Assembly: GCF_003014595.1 (NCBI RefSeq) | Contig: NZ_PYGK01000001.1 | Span: forward strand, 62,001-126,000 | Direction: 5' to 3' | Length of the DNA stretch: 64,000 bases | From: Chitinophaga ginsengisoli | GTDB taxonomy: Bacteria > Bacteroidota > Bacteroidia > Chitinophagales > Chitinophagaceae | Shown here: positions 25,501 to 33,084 of the stretch, in pieces | How positions within the stretch are numbered: the first letter of the stretch is position 1 | How the letters are laid out: every line of letters begins with the position of its first letter | Notes under the pieces: generated by a model | What the model saw: the letters and a program-made list of their open reading frames with translations, nothing else | What the model was told of the DNA's origin: nothing | The model's database searches: none | Made by a program: the position numbers and the translations under genes

Positions 25501-25631
25501 GTAGTAGCATTCAACAGGCTTTCACTCTCCTCAAAAGGCAAATCCTCTCTGAATTCGTTATTCACAGTCTCCTGATGTTCCTTGGTATTGTGCAACTCCT
25601 CCAAGCCTTTCCAATACTTTTTTTGCTCCAT
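22545..25631 (-). CDS. actB: Alternative complex III iron-sulfur subunit ActB (Tat-exported molybdopterin oxidoreductase-like)
   Basis: The 1028-residue fusion joins a molybdopterin-oxidoreductase-like N-terminal region (about 85-730) with a four-cluster ferredoxin-like C-terminal region. A Tat motif TTPRRDFLKYLG starts at about residue 43, so the folded protein is exported. The cluster motifs are CFGCGACTIACQ, CQHCDNAPCENVCP, CIGTRYCANNCP and CSFCVQRL...CQVACAADAIVFG, for three [4Fe-4S] and one [3Fe-4S] cluster in known ACIII. The MoCo site is believed empty in this family. The C-terminus ends in a His/Ala-rich tail (GHGEEAHHEAAAKHEA). Confidence 0.94.
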   Translation of the reverse strand: MEQKKYWKGLEELHNTKEHQETVNNEFREDLPFEESESLLNATTPRRDFLKYLGFTTAAATIAASCETPVKKAIPYVNKPEEITPGVPNYYASTYAVDGEVLPVVVKTREGRPIKVDGNDLSSVTGSASSARVQGSVLSLYDSARLRFPTINGAETTWAELDKQVAAALAGLGSAPIVLLTSTIVSPSTKKVIAGFQAKYPGFRHVTYDAVSYAGMLLANEASYGKRALPVYHFENAKTIVSLGADFLGTWLNPVEYSKQYGTNRKIDAKKPEMSKHFHFESMVSVTGANADERYTHKPSETGAVALALLNAVGGAVSKPAIADARLSEGIEKAAKALRDSQGKALVVSGSNDVNVQIIVNAINNQIGANGNTIDWASTVSYRQGIDSDMAQLVSDLNAGSVGALFVYGVNPAYDYYDAAKFISGVKQAKLTVTFNDRKDETSELFKYAAPAHHYLESWGDVEGRTGYFSFIQPTIAPLFKTRAFESTLLAWSGNATSWEDFLKNEWIAKLGSQEAWDKTLQDGIIEPAQAPALGGASFAGDVAAAAAKINSAKKGGKFELVLYEKVAIGNGKEANNPWLQEMPDPITRATWDNYAVISNTLAKTFHTQLGDDYEINNDRTVLKIKANGKEISLPLLILPGIHPEVVAIAVGYGRNNNAGKAASGVGKNAYPFVTYNGQTFDYFAPEATVEKTSEVAQIGVTQTHNSYEGRPIIKETTLEEFIKNPKEVNEDRKELEKYGADFRTDGTLYPDVHHYQGIKWGMSIDLNTCFGCGACTIACQAENNVSVVGKEQVIKAHEMHWLRIDRYFSGDENNPEVVFQPMLCQHCDNAPCENVCPVAATNHSSEGINQMAYNRCIGTRYCANNCPYKVRRFNWRDWNGADSFENNLYDVAGMNDSLTRMVLNPDVVVRSRGVMEKCSFCVQRLQDAKLTAKKAGRPMKDGEAKTACQVACAADAIVFGNINDKESRIAKLRAEEQTDRLYYVLEETHTLPSVNYLAKIRNKAAEPKAKAGHGEEAHHEAAAKHEA

Positions 25632-25770
25632 GTTATTTATACTAACGAGTTACGGATTATTTTTTTAGACACCTATGAAGTCTGACGTTGAAGTATGGCA
25701 TTATGGCATAACGATTTGACCTTCGCTAACATTCCCCAGCTTCCTTCACCCGATTTACTTCAATTAGTTA

Positions 25771-27024
25771 TTAATAGTGACATTTCTGACATTCAGTACC
25801 ACCTACCATCTCAACGGTTACACTGTCGATCTTACCTTCTTTCACCTGCTTGTGGAACTCTTCAAAAATGCTGTAGTATTTATTATCTGCGAACTGTACT
25901 TTGGTTGTACGGTGACAGTTTACACACCAACCCATTGACAGCTCCGCGAACTGATGAACCTCATCCATTTCAGTGATAGCACCGTGACAGGTCTGACATT
26001 GCTGTTTACCAGCTACAACGTGTTGAGAGTGATTGAAGTAAACGTGGTCAGGCAGGTTGTGGATCTTTGTCCACTCGATTGGTTTACCAGGTTTGGTATA
26101 TTTCTGGGAAGTTTTATCCCATCCAACGTGGTCGTATAATTTCTGGATCTCGGCAGTACCATTTACCTTCTTGCCCTCTGCAGTGTACAGCTCATACTTA
26201 CCACTATATTCGCTAATGGTTTTGTGACAGTTCATACAGATATTTTCAGAAGGGATCATGGCGTGCTTGCTCTTCTCAGCACCCGCGTGACAATACAGAC
26301 AGTTGATCTGGTTTATACCGGCGTGTACTTTGTGAGAGTAGAAGATCGGTTGTTCCGGCATGTAGTCTTTCTGACGTCCCAGACCGATGGCACCATTGAT
26401 AGTGTAGTAACCACCTACAATGAACAGCAGCAGGATCACCAGGGCGATGTACGCTTTGTTCTTGTAGAATGGAATCGGTTCAGGAGTAGCAACACCGTCT
26501 TTATCAGCAGCCAGTTTGTTCAGATTACTGTTGATCTGCATCAGGATCAGTGCTACAACCGCGAGGATCAGCGTAATGATACCGAACAGCAGGCTGTTGT
26601 TACCACTTTCTTCTCCACCGCCTGTGGTAGGACCTCCTGTTGTAGGAGTGCTGGCAGTAGTTCCTCCTTTAGTGCTTTCATCTGCGATGTAAGCCAGGAT
26701 ATCGTCGATATCTCCGTCGCTGAAAGAAGGGAAACCAGGCATCGCCTGCTTGTTGAAACGGTTGAACAGGTCAACAGCATAAGGATCACCAGATGCGATC
26801 ACAGAACCTGAGTTATGAATCCATTGGTGCAATAATTTCTTATCAGACCAACGTTCTTCCACACCCTTCAGTGCGGGACCAGTAACTTGCTTGTGAACAT
26901 TATGGCAGCTGGCGCAATTCTGCTGAAACAATGCCTTACCCTTGCCTGGATCTGCAGCCTGTACGGACATGGATGCAATCATTGCAACGCATAGGACAAG
27001 AACACTCACAAAATGCTTGCGCAT
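25771..27024 (-). CDS. actA: Alternative complex III multiheme cytochrome subunit ActA with fused N-terminal cytochrome c
   Basis: From the ATG at 27024 the protein has 417 residues. After a signal peptide (to about residue 24) comes a class I cytochrome c domain with CASCH (37-41), a Thr/Gly-rich linker, two membrane helices (about 145-165 and 195-215), then a cytochrome c3-like region with five CxxCH motifs (CLYCH, CMNCH, CQTCH, CVNCH, CQKCH). That makes six heme sites in one polypeptide. It is the first gene of the ACIII/oxidase operon. An ATG 24 bp upstream is in frame but adds residues before the basic signal start. Confidence 0.93.
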   Translation of the reverse strand: MRKHFVSVLVLCVAMIASMSVQAADPGKGKALFQQNCASCHNVHKQVTGPALKGVEERWSDKKLLHQWIHNSGSVIASGDPYAVDLFNRFNKQAMPGFPSFSDGDIDDILAYIADESTKGGTTASTPTTGGPTTGGGEESGNNSLLFGIITLILAVVALILMQINSNLNKLAADKDGVATPEPIPFYKNKAYIALVILLLFIVGGYYTINGAIGLGRQKDYMPEQPIFYSHKVHAGINQINCLYCHAGAEKSKHAMIPSENICMNCHKTISEYSGKYELYTAEGKKVNGTAEIQKLYDHVGWDKTSQKYTKPGKPIEWTKIHNLPDHVYFNHSQHVVAGKQQCQTCHGAITEMDEVHQFAELSMGWCVNCHRTTKVQFADNKYYSIFEEFHKQVKEGKIDSVTVEMVGGTECQKCHY

Positions 27025-27048
27025 AAGAATGGAAACACGACGATACAC

Positions 27049-27456
27049 AGCCTATTTAGTTTAGATTTGACCTTAAGTTTCTTTAAAAGTGCTCACAAAA
27101 ATAAGACACAATGTTGACAATTTATCAACAATTATAAAAAAATCTTACTTGCATCACTCATTCCTTTTCCCTATATATAACACGATAAAACATGTAATGG
27201 TCAACGCGTTTTGCATGAAAAAAAACATGATAAATGTCATGAATTAAGACAACCCGTTTCCGGTTCCATCGTTTCTCATATATATAATATGGCGTGTCCT
27301 TTTGAATGGTATTATTTTTGATTTAGCTGTTGCTTTTTTAACTCCCTTCTGGCTTTACAGGTTTTCCATAATAACCCTCTGGCGCCGGGAAAGTTCAAAT
27401 ACGCTCATAAATAAGACCAATTAGTTACTTTTGCGCCGTCCTTAACAACACATATT
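27049..27456. other. Divergent promoter region, respiratory operon / purN
   Basis: The 408-bp region contains a minus-strand -7 element TATTTTTG (27103-27096) for actA. Just upstream of it is a perfect inverted repeat TGTTGA-N7-TCAACA (27112-27130), in the position of a CRP/FNR-type operator. For purN it contains TACTTTTG at 27426-27433 on the plus strand. Confidence 0.5.
27112..27130. promoter_or_regulatory. Inverted repeat upstream of the actA promoter
   Basis: TGTTGA-N7-TCAACA has perfect 6-bp arms and lies where the -33 region of the actA promoter would be. The spacing is one base longer than the FNR consensus, so the regulator is unknown. Confidence 0.4.
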
Positions 27457-28023
27457 TTGAAAAATATAGCCATCTTCGCCTCGGGAGCAGGTAGTAACGC
27501 ACAAAAAATTATTGATCATTTTCGTCATTCGACCATCGCAAAGGTATCTATGATACTTTGCAACAAGCCGGAGGCAGGCGTGCTGAAGATAGCCGAAAAA
27601 GAAGGCATCTCTTCCATACTGATAGAGAAAGAACTGTTTTTCCGTACAGACCATTATATAAAGGTGTTACAACAGGCAGATACAGACCTGATCGTCCTGG
27701 CCGGTTTCCTTTGGAAAGTACCTGCTAACCTCGTCCAGGCATTTCCGGACCGTATTATTAATATACACCCTGCCCTGCTACCCAAATATGGCGGTAAAGG
27801 CATGTATGGCCAGTTTGTACATGAAGCAGTGATCCTGGCGAAAGAGGCTGAAAGCGGCATTACCATTCACTTCGTTAACGAAAAATATGATGATGGCGCA
27901 ACCATCCTGCAGGAACGTTGTACCATCACCCCGGAAGATACCCCTGAAACGCTGGCAGCCAAAATTCACCTGCTTGAACACCAGTGGTACCCGGTAATTG
28001 TGGAACGATTATTGACCTCTTAA
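27457..28023 (+). CDS. purN: Phosphoribosylglycinamide formyltransferase
   Basis: PurN transfers a formyl group from 10-formyl-THF to GAR in step three of purine synthesis. The 188-residue protein has the normal length, the phosphate-binding FASGAGSNAQ loop (7-16), the catalytic Asn102 and His104 in INIHPALLPKYGG, and the Asp in YDDGATI (145-146). The gene starts with TTG: translation from 27457 gives the exact family N-terminus KNIAIFASG and there is no ATG that would keep it. A -7 promoter element TACTTTTG lies 24 bp upstream, giving a short leader. Confidence 0.94.
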   Translation: MKNIAIFASGAGSNAQKIIDHFRHSTIAKVSMILCNKPEAGVLKIAEKEGISSILIEKELFFRTDHYIKVLQQADTDLIVLAGFLWKVPANLVQAFPDRIINIHPALLPKYGGKGMYGQFVHEAVILAKEAESGITIHFVNEKYDDGATILQERCTITPEDTPETLAAKIHLLEHQWYPVIVERLLTS

Positions 28024-28108
28024 TCACTGGCTTTCAGCTCAGCTGTAGGCTTCCCCTTATGAACCTACAACTCCCGACTGACTGCTGTCGTCAAATGCAG
28101 ACAACTAT

Positions 28109-28771
28109 ATGAAAAGACCACTGCTTGTTATTTGCCTGTTATGCTTTAGTATCATCACTGTCTCCGCACAGGACAAAACTCCCTTTCGCCGGTCTACCTA
28201 TATTAAGGTAAACCCCTCCCGGCTGATCAATGAACTGGAAGTCACCATAGAACAGGAACTGACAGAGAAGATAAGTGTCGAACTGGGAATAAGTGGTATC
28301 TATACCGACTATCCCGATTATATCATCTCAAAAAAAATAGATATCGGCCAGAAAAAACCTGATATCAGTACCGAACAGTTTGTAGACGGCAGAGGCCTGG
28401 GTTTCAGCGCCAGTTTACGCTGGTACCTTGTTTCGAAAAGGGAAGATCTGTTTCGCGCGCAGGGCACTTATTTCCAACCGGTGCTATTATATAAAAAGGT
28501 ATTCTACCCCAGCGACAAAGTGACTATTAATAATGGCACCTACGAGAATACAGGCGATAAAGACGTTTACGCCCTGCAATTCTTACTGGGCCGCCAGATC
28601 AGGAAAGATAGATTCATCCTGGATCCTTATGTCGGCGTAGGTGTCCGGATGAAAGTATACGACTACAATAACTTCCATAATAATAACGGAGTGGCGGGCG
28701 CCAACGACGGAAGACTCATCAGCGTACTTCCCAGCCTGCACCTGGGCGTTAAGATCGGCCTCAAATTATAA
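28109..28771 (+). CDS. Outer-membrane beta-barrel-like protein, unknown function
   Basis: The 220-residue protein has a signal peptide (cleavage near VSAQ|D, residue 21) and then alternating-residue beta strands ending in the aromatic/hydrophobic LHLGVKIGLKL typical of small outer-membrane barrels. Phrases such as KVNPSRLINELEVTIEQELTEKISVELG and LDPYVGVGVRMKVY are common in Bacteroidota DUF3575-like barrel proteins. I do not recognise a specific function. It stands alone between purN and the sco-fur pair. Confidence 0.75.
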   Translation: MKRPLLVICLLCFSIITVSAQDKTPFRRSTYIKVNPSRLINELEVTIEQELTEKISVELGISGIYTDYPDYIISKKIDIGQKKPDISTEQFVDGRGLGFSASLRWYLVSKREDLFRAQGTYFQPVLLYKKVFYPSDKVTINNGTYENTGDKDVYALQFLLGRQIRKDRFILDPYVGVGVRMKVYDYNNFHNNNGVAGANDGRLISVLPSLHLGVKIGLKL

Positions 28772-28933
28772 AAACAAGTGCCGCACCTGTACAACACAGC
28801 ACATTGTTTACTTTCATCTATGTATGCGTAAAGCCTTGTCAGTAGGAGATTCTTCCAAATAAAGGGGTGCCCTTAGAGTAAAAATAGCGCTTTTGCAACA
28901 AAGCTGCATAAGTGTATTTACCTAATTGTGTGC

Positions 28934-28941
28934 TACCTTTG
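28934..28941 (+). promoter_or_regulatory. -7 element of the sco-fur operon
   Basis: TACCTTTG matches TAnnTTTG exactly, 22 bp before the sco start. At the -33 spacing the sequence is GTG instead of TTG. Confidence 0.45.
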
Positions 28942-28962
28942 TAGCGTAAAACGACTGGCATT

Positions 28963-29595
28963 ATGTCTAAAAAGAATGTGTTCTATATTATATTCTTCGT
29001 CCTCCTCTCTATTGCTTTTCTGGGTTATTCAGGATACGTGCTCAAAGACGAGAAAGGCAGCTTCTTCGGAGAAGAAAAATTGCCCGTATTAGGGACCAAT
29101 GGTCATATCGTCGGCGGATTCTCCTTTACTAACCAGGAAGGAAAGACCATTACCAGCAAAGACGTAGAAGGGAAAATATACGTTGCTGAATACTTTTTCA
29201 CTACCTGTACCGGCATTTGTCCGAAAATGAATGCCAACATGACAAAAGTATACGCCGCTTATAAAGACGAGCCCCGCTTCCGTATACTATCCCACACCGT
29301 GGATCCCGAAACAGACAGCGTTCCGGTACTGAAGCAATATGCTGAAGAGCATGGCGCTGACCCTAAAAACTGGTGGTTCCTGACAGGCTCCAAAAAGGAA
29401 TTGTATAAATTAGCAAGGGCCGGCTACATGGTAGACGACGGCACCAGTAAAGGGGATGAAGATTTTGTACACACCCAGTGGTTTGCTCTTGTAGATGGAG
29501 AAGGCCGTATAAGAGGACTGTATGAAGGGACCAAAAAACCTGATGTGGACAAAATGATCGGGGACATCGCCAGGTTGTTAAAGGAAGAAAAATAA
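28963..29595 (+). CDS. SCO1/SenC-type copper chaperone (second copy)
   Basis: The 210-residue protein is a second Sco homologue. It has an N-terminal membrane anchor (about 6-26), a thioredoxin-like domain with CuA-delivery ligands FTTCTGICP (C82, C86) and FVHTQW (H170). It differs clearly from the operon copy and shares only family motifs. It is 17 bp upstream of a Fur-family gene and almost certainly co-transcribed, which suggests a metal- or peroxide-responsive copper delivery unit. Which oxidase or other copper enzyme it serves is unknown. Confidence 0.9.
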   Translation: MSKKNVFYIIFFVLLSIAFLGYSGYVLKDEKGSFFGEEKLPVLGTNGHIVGGFSFTNQEGKTITSKDVEGKIYVAEYFFTTCTGICPKMNANMTKVYAAYKDEPRFRILSHTVDPETDSVPVLKQYAEEHGADPKNWWFLTGSKKELYKLARAGYMVDDGTSKGDEDFVHTQWFALVDGEGRIRGLYEGTKKPDVDKMIGDIARLLKEEK

Positions 29596-29612
29596 ACTTA
29601 TTTTATTTTATC

Positions 29613-30041
29613 ATGAGCAACAAGAACAAAGCAAGTATCACTGAATTGCTCCGGGCCAGTAAGCTCAGCATAACAGATACCCGTGTGAAGATATTGGAGC
29701 TGTTCATGAACACCAATGGTGCACTTGAACATAGTAGCTTTGAGAAACTGGCCGGTCAGAGCTTCGACCGTGTAACAGTTTACCGCACCCTGCAAACGTT
29801 TCTCGACAAAGGGATCATCCACAGCATCCCTACCACCGATACTTCCATCCGCTATGCACTCTGTAAATCAGACTGTTCCGAACATGATCACCACGATCAT
29901 CATGTTCACTTCAAATGTGAAGAATGTGGTGCTACCACCTGTCTTGAAGACACAGATGTGCCTGAGATCCATTTGCCGAAAGGCTATGCCATGCACAATG
30001 TGGACGTGGTGGTAAGCGGAGTATGTAATCAATGCAGATAA
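29613..30041 (+). CDS. Fur-family transcriptional regulator
   Basis: The 142-residue protein has the Fur winged helix (RASKLSITDTRVKILELF ... FDRVTVYRTLQTFLDKGIIH) and the dimerisation domain with structural zinc cysteines in HFKCEECG and CNQCR. The regulatory metal region is histidine-rich (SEHDHHDHHVHF). The metal (iron, zinc, or peroxide sensing) cannot be told from sequence alone; the two CxxC pairs are shared by Fur, Zur and PerR. It forms an operon with the second sco. Confidence 0.9.
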   Translation: MSNKNKASITELLRASKLSITDTRVKILELFMNTNGALEHSSFEKLAGQSFDRVTVYRTLQTFLDKGIIHSIPTTDTSIRYALCKSDCSEHDHHDHHVHFKCEECGATTCLEDTDVPEIHLPKGYAMHNVDVVVSGVCNQCR

Positions 30042-30052
30042 TTATCTACCAG

Positions 30053-30106
30053 GGATATAAATGGAAAATGCAGCGAGGTCTTCGCTGCATTTTTCCATTT
30101 ATATCC
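30053..30106. terminator. Large bidirectional terminator between fur and the M3 peptidase gene
   Basis: A near-perfect 54-nt palindrome with 24-25 nt arms (GGATATAAATGGAAAATGCA...) separates two convergent genes. The A-rich and T-rich shoulders allow termination both ways. Confidence 0.85.
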
Positions 30107-30119
30107 TCTGCTATTTAAA

Positions 30120-31844
30120 TCAGCTGATTTTGTCGATCTCCTTCTGCACAAACTCCGCCAGCTCTTTCACATAAGCGGGAGAGAAGTCAAACCTGATACC
30201 TGCTGCTTTATACAGCTCCGGCAGGGTGCGGGTACTTCCCAGACTCAATGCATTGACATAGTTGTCCAGCGCCTGCTGCTTATTCTCCTTGTACTGTTTC
30301 CACATAGCGATAGCCCCCAACTGTGCAATACCGTATTCTATGTAATAGAAAGGCACTTCAAACAGGTGCAGCTGCCGCTGCCAGCCGATGGCTCTGTATG
30401 ATTCCCAGCCACTCCAGTCAACGATGCCTGTGGAGAACTCATCCTGGATCCTGTTCCAGTTGGCAGTACGTTCTTCTACCGTATGATCCGGGTGCTCATA
30501 TACCCAATGCTGGAATTTATCGATGGTAGCAATCCATGGGAAGATCACGATGGCGCGTTCCAGCTGCTGCAGTTTCGCCCTGCGCAACTCTTCTTCATCG
30601 CTGAAAAAGATATTCCAGGAGTCCATGGTGAACAGTTCCATACTCATGCTGGCCACTTCTGCGATCTCCATCGGGTATTCCTTAAAGGCACTGAGTGACA
30701 GATCATGGCTGAGGAAGGAATGTACCGCATGACCGCCTTCGTGCACCATAGTGGTCAGGTCTTTCATCTGACCCGCTGCATTCATAAAGATGAAAGGCAC
30801 TCCTGTTTCCGCCAGCGGACAGTTATACCCTCCGGGAGCTTTTCCTTTACGGCTTTCCAGGTCGAGGCGTCCCATTTTCTGCATCACCCGCAGACAGTTG
30901 CCGAAGAATGGTCCCAGTTCATCAAAGCATTCAATGGCTTTATTGACCAGTTCCTCACCGGTCTTGAAAGGTTCCAATGGTTTGATGCCGGCTGGTTCCG
31001 CTTCTGAGTCCCAGGGCTTCAACACATCCAGGCCCAGTTTTTTGCGTTGCTTTTCCTGCAGGCTTTTTACCAGGGGCAGAATATGCTCCCTGATGGCGGC
31101 ATGAAACTGGAAACAATCCTCTTTGGTATAATCAAAACGGCCCAGGTCTTCAAACTTGTAGTCCCGGTAGTTCTCAAACCCGGCATTCTTTGCTACCTGG
31201 GCTCTTTTCTGCACCAGGGTAGTGTAGAGCTGGTCGAGGGTATCTTTATCTTCCATACGGCGTTTAGCCATCTTGGCAAACACTTCCTCTCTCAGGGCGC
31301 GGTCACTGCTCTCCAGGAAGCGGGCCGCCTGCTGCAGGGTATACTCCTGATCATTTACCGTAATGGTCATTTTACCGGCAATAGCGCCATACTGCTGCGA
31401 CTGTACACTCAGTTCCGCCAATATCGGCACGTTTTCCTCCCGGAACAGTTTTACCTGTTTTTTTACGCTACGCAGGTAAGTAGCATATAGCTCCTGGTCC
31501 AGGTCTTTCACCCATTCACTGGCCAGCAATTTTTTATTCAGTGCATCAGCATAGGGTTGCAGCTTAGGCTGGATCTCCATGCAGAAGTAGGCAAATGCCT
31601 CTTCCAGTGATTTATCTGTCGTATCGCAGGTCATGCGTATCTGTCGCCAGCAGGCATCTTCACTGATCACAGCCTCCAGTTCACTGATATCTTTCAGCCA
31701 TTGTTCCAGGGCAGCTACGCTTTCTAATGGCCTTCGCTGCAGCTCTTCAAAATAGGGCTGCAATGCCTCCCACGTCGTTACCGTAAAATTCTCCGGCAAT
31801 AGCGTACGTGGCTGTTTCTCAATATTTGCGTCTAAAGTCTTCAT
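30120..31844 (-). CDS. M3 family oligoendopeptidase
   Basis: The 574-residue zinc metallopeptidase is of the PepF/oligoendopeptidase F group of family M3, which trims short peptides in the cytosol. The zinc motif HEGGHAVH lies near residue 366 and the third ligand is in EIAEVASMSMEL about 25 residues later. The N-terminal helical part (1-200) is the oligopeptidase F domain. No signal peptide is present when the ATG at 31844 is used; the frame is open to 31919 but the extra residues are not conserved in character. Confidence 0.92.
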   Translation of the reverse strand: MKTLDANIEKQPRTLLPENFTVTTWEALQPYFEELQRRPLESVAALEQWLKDISELEAVISEDACWRQIRMTCDTTDKSLEEAFAYFCMEIQPKLQPYADALNKKLLASEWVKDLDQELYATYLRSVKKQVKLFREENVPILAELSVQSQQYGAIAGKMTITVNDQEYTLQQAARFLESSDRALREEVFAKMAKRRMEDKDTLDQLYTTLVQKRAQVAKNAGFENYRDYKFEDLGRFDYTKEDCFQFHAAIREHILPLVKSLQEKQRKKLGLDVLKPWDSEAEPAGIKPLEPFKTGEELVNKAIECFDELGPFFGNCLRVMQKMGRLDLESRKGKAPGGYNCPLAETGVPFIFMNAAGQMKDLTTMVHEGGHAVHSFLSHDLSLSAFKEYPMEIAEVASMSMELFTMDSWNIFFSDEEELRRAKLQQLERAIVIFPWIATIDKFQHWVYEHPDHTVEERTANWNRIQDEFSTGIVDWSGWESYRAIGWQRQLHLFEVPFYYIEYGIAQLGAIAMWKQYKENKQQALDNYVNALSLGSTRTLPELYKAAGIRFDFSPAYVKELAEFVQKEIDKIS

Positions 31845-31995
31845 TCTACTAAAATAAGAAATTATGCGCCAAAGTCCTGAGCGCTCAAGGCCAATATTCC
31901 TCAAAAATGAGCATCTCATTTGTATCGATAAGGGTGAAGATTCCTATTAATCCCGGTAGATTCCTTCTTCCAATCCATAGATGAACCATCATCTA

Positions 31996-32086
31996 CCCAT
32001 ATATAACCCATATATAACCCATACTTCTTAGATATGGATTATATATGGGTCATATATGGCTTATATATGGGTTATATATGGGTTAT
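31996..32086. repeat. Inverted array of 11-bp TTATATATGGG repeats
   Basis: Two complete units CCCATATATAA (31996-32006, 32007-32017) and a partial third face, across a short spacer, four units of the complementary form TTATATATGGG (32039-32049, 32050-32060 with two changes, 32061-32071, 32072-32082) and a partial fifth. Units abut exactly every 11 bp, about one helical turn. The arms can pair into a long hairpin. Confidence 0.8.
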
Positions 32087-32236
32087 CTCCGGAAATGCAG
32101 CAGGATAGCGCCCTTACAAGGATTGTTTAAAATCCTAGTTATGTAATTATCTGGTTATAAATTAAATGTACATGCATCTAATATGCAATAACTGAGATTC
32201 GAGTGGGGGAAGAAGGGGCTATGCAGGCATATGGGC

Positions 32237-32273
32237 ATAAAAAAAGGCGTTGGGTGTTCTACACCCAACGCCT
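32237..32273 (-). terminator. Rho-independent terminator of the DUF5606 gene
   Basis: A perfect 12-bp stem (AGGCGTTGGGTG and complement, 32245-32256 with 32262-32273) and 5-nt loop are followed on the minus strand by a run of about eight T. Confidence 0.92.
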
Positions 32274-32297
32274 GGTACTATAAGGTAAGAATAGAGA

Positions 32298-32963
32298 CTA
32301 TTCTTCTGCTTTCTTCTTTTTAGGAGCAGCCTTTTTCTTAGGAGCTTCTTCTCCTTCAGCGGCAGGTGCTTCTTCTTTTTTAGCTTTCGCTTTTTTAGGT
32401 GCTTTTTCAGCAGGCGCCTCTTCAGTGGCTACCTCTTCAGCAGCATCCTTAGCGGCGGCTTTCTTAGGTTTAGCAGCTTTCTTGGCTGGTTTTTCTGCTT
32501 CTTCTGCTTCAGGAGCAGGGGTAGCTTCTGCGGCCAGCGCAGCTCCTTCCTGACCTTCTTCAGTGGCTTCTTCAAACTTCAGCAGATCATTGCTTTTGAG
32601 GATGGCATACCATTTTACCATCTTCTTCATATCGCTGACGTAAACCCTTTCTTCATCAAAAGTAGGGAACACGCTTTTAAAGTAAGACTTGATAGCATTA
32701 TTATCAGCCTTGGTATCAACCGGGGCTGTCTGGGCTTCCTGTTCCTGCATGGCCTTGAATACCTCAGCCAGGTTTACGTTATCGCCGGTGGTAAAAACCT
32801 CAATACTTTCCAGCGGAGTAAAGTTATGGACACGGGAGCTCACAAATTTAGTGCTCTTATCTTCCAGAGATCTTACGATAGCGCCATCCTGTTTGCTGGC
32901 AATCAATTGAAACAAACCACCCAAACCGGTTACTGCAACTATTTCTCTATACTGCATGTTCAA
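32298..32963 (-). CDS. DUF5606 protein with lysine/alanine-rich tail
   Basis: The 221-residue protein has a DUF5606-type N-terminal part (about 3-130; YREIVAVTGLGGLFQLI, RVHNFTPLESIEVFTT, VFPTFDEERVYVSDMKKMVKWYAIL), a Bacteroidota-restricted family without known function. From about residue 135 it turns into an Ala/Lys/Glu/Pro-rich disordered tail with PKKAAAK and APKKKAAPKKKK blocks like histone H1 or bacterial HU-tail extensions. The tail may bind nucleic acid or acidic partners; that is inference. Translation may start at the second ATG (32957). It has an excellent promoter and its own terminator. Confidence 0.85.
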   Translation of the reverse strand: MNMQYREIVAVTGLGGLFQLIASKQDGAIVRSLEDKSTKFVSSRVHNFTPLESIEVFTTGDNVNLAEVFKAMQEQEAQTAPVDTKADNNAIKSYFKSVFPTFDEERVYVSDMKKMVKWYAILKSNDLLKFEEATEEGQEGAALAAEATPAPEAEEAEKPAKKAAKPKKAAAKDAAEEVATEEAPAEKAPKKAKAKKEEAPAAEGEEAPKKKAAPKKKKAEE

Positions 32964-32977
32964 ATTTTTAAGAAGCG

Positions 32978-33007
32978 CAAATATAAAAAATCGTTTCTAT
33001 CCGACAA
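32978..33007 (-). promoter_or_regulatory. Promoter of the DUF5606 gene
   Basis: On the minus strand TTG (33007-33005), 19 nt, TATATTTG (32985-32978), a perfect TTG-N19-TAnnTTTG. The transcript would start only about 10-16 nt before the ATG. Confidence 0.75.
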
Positions 33008-33084
33008 ATTGGAATAAGGCCGTCGGGCTAATTATTATTAATAATTGCCCTAATCAAGCATTTTTTTTGACAGAATCAACTAAT

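Larger units (their letters stand above)
31845..32297. other. Intergenic region with 11-bp repeats
   Basis: This 453-bp stretch has no gene. It contains the inverted 11-bp repeat array at 31996-32086, a small AGGATT/AATCCT hairpin near 32119-32136 and the terminator of the DUF5606 gene. Confidence 0.6.

Noticed and set aside
22545-25631. Active molybdenum enzyme
   Set aside because: The gene context (ActA-F order) identifies it as ActB, in which the molybdopterin-like domain is known to lack the cofactor.
31996-32086. Possible CRISPR array
   Set aside because: Units of 11 bp abut without spacers and occur in both orientations; no cas genes are near.
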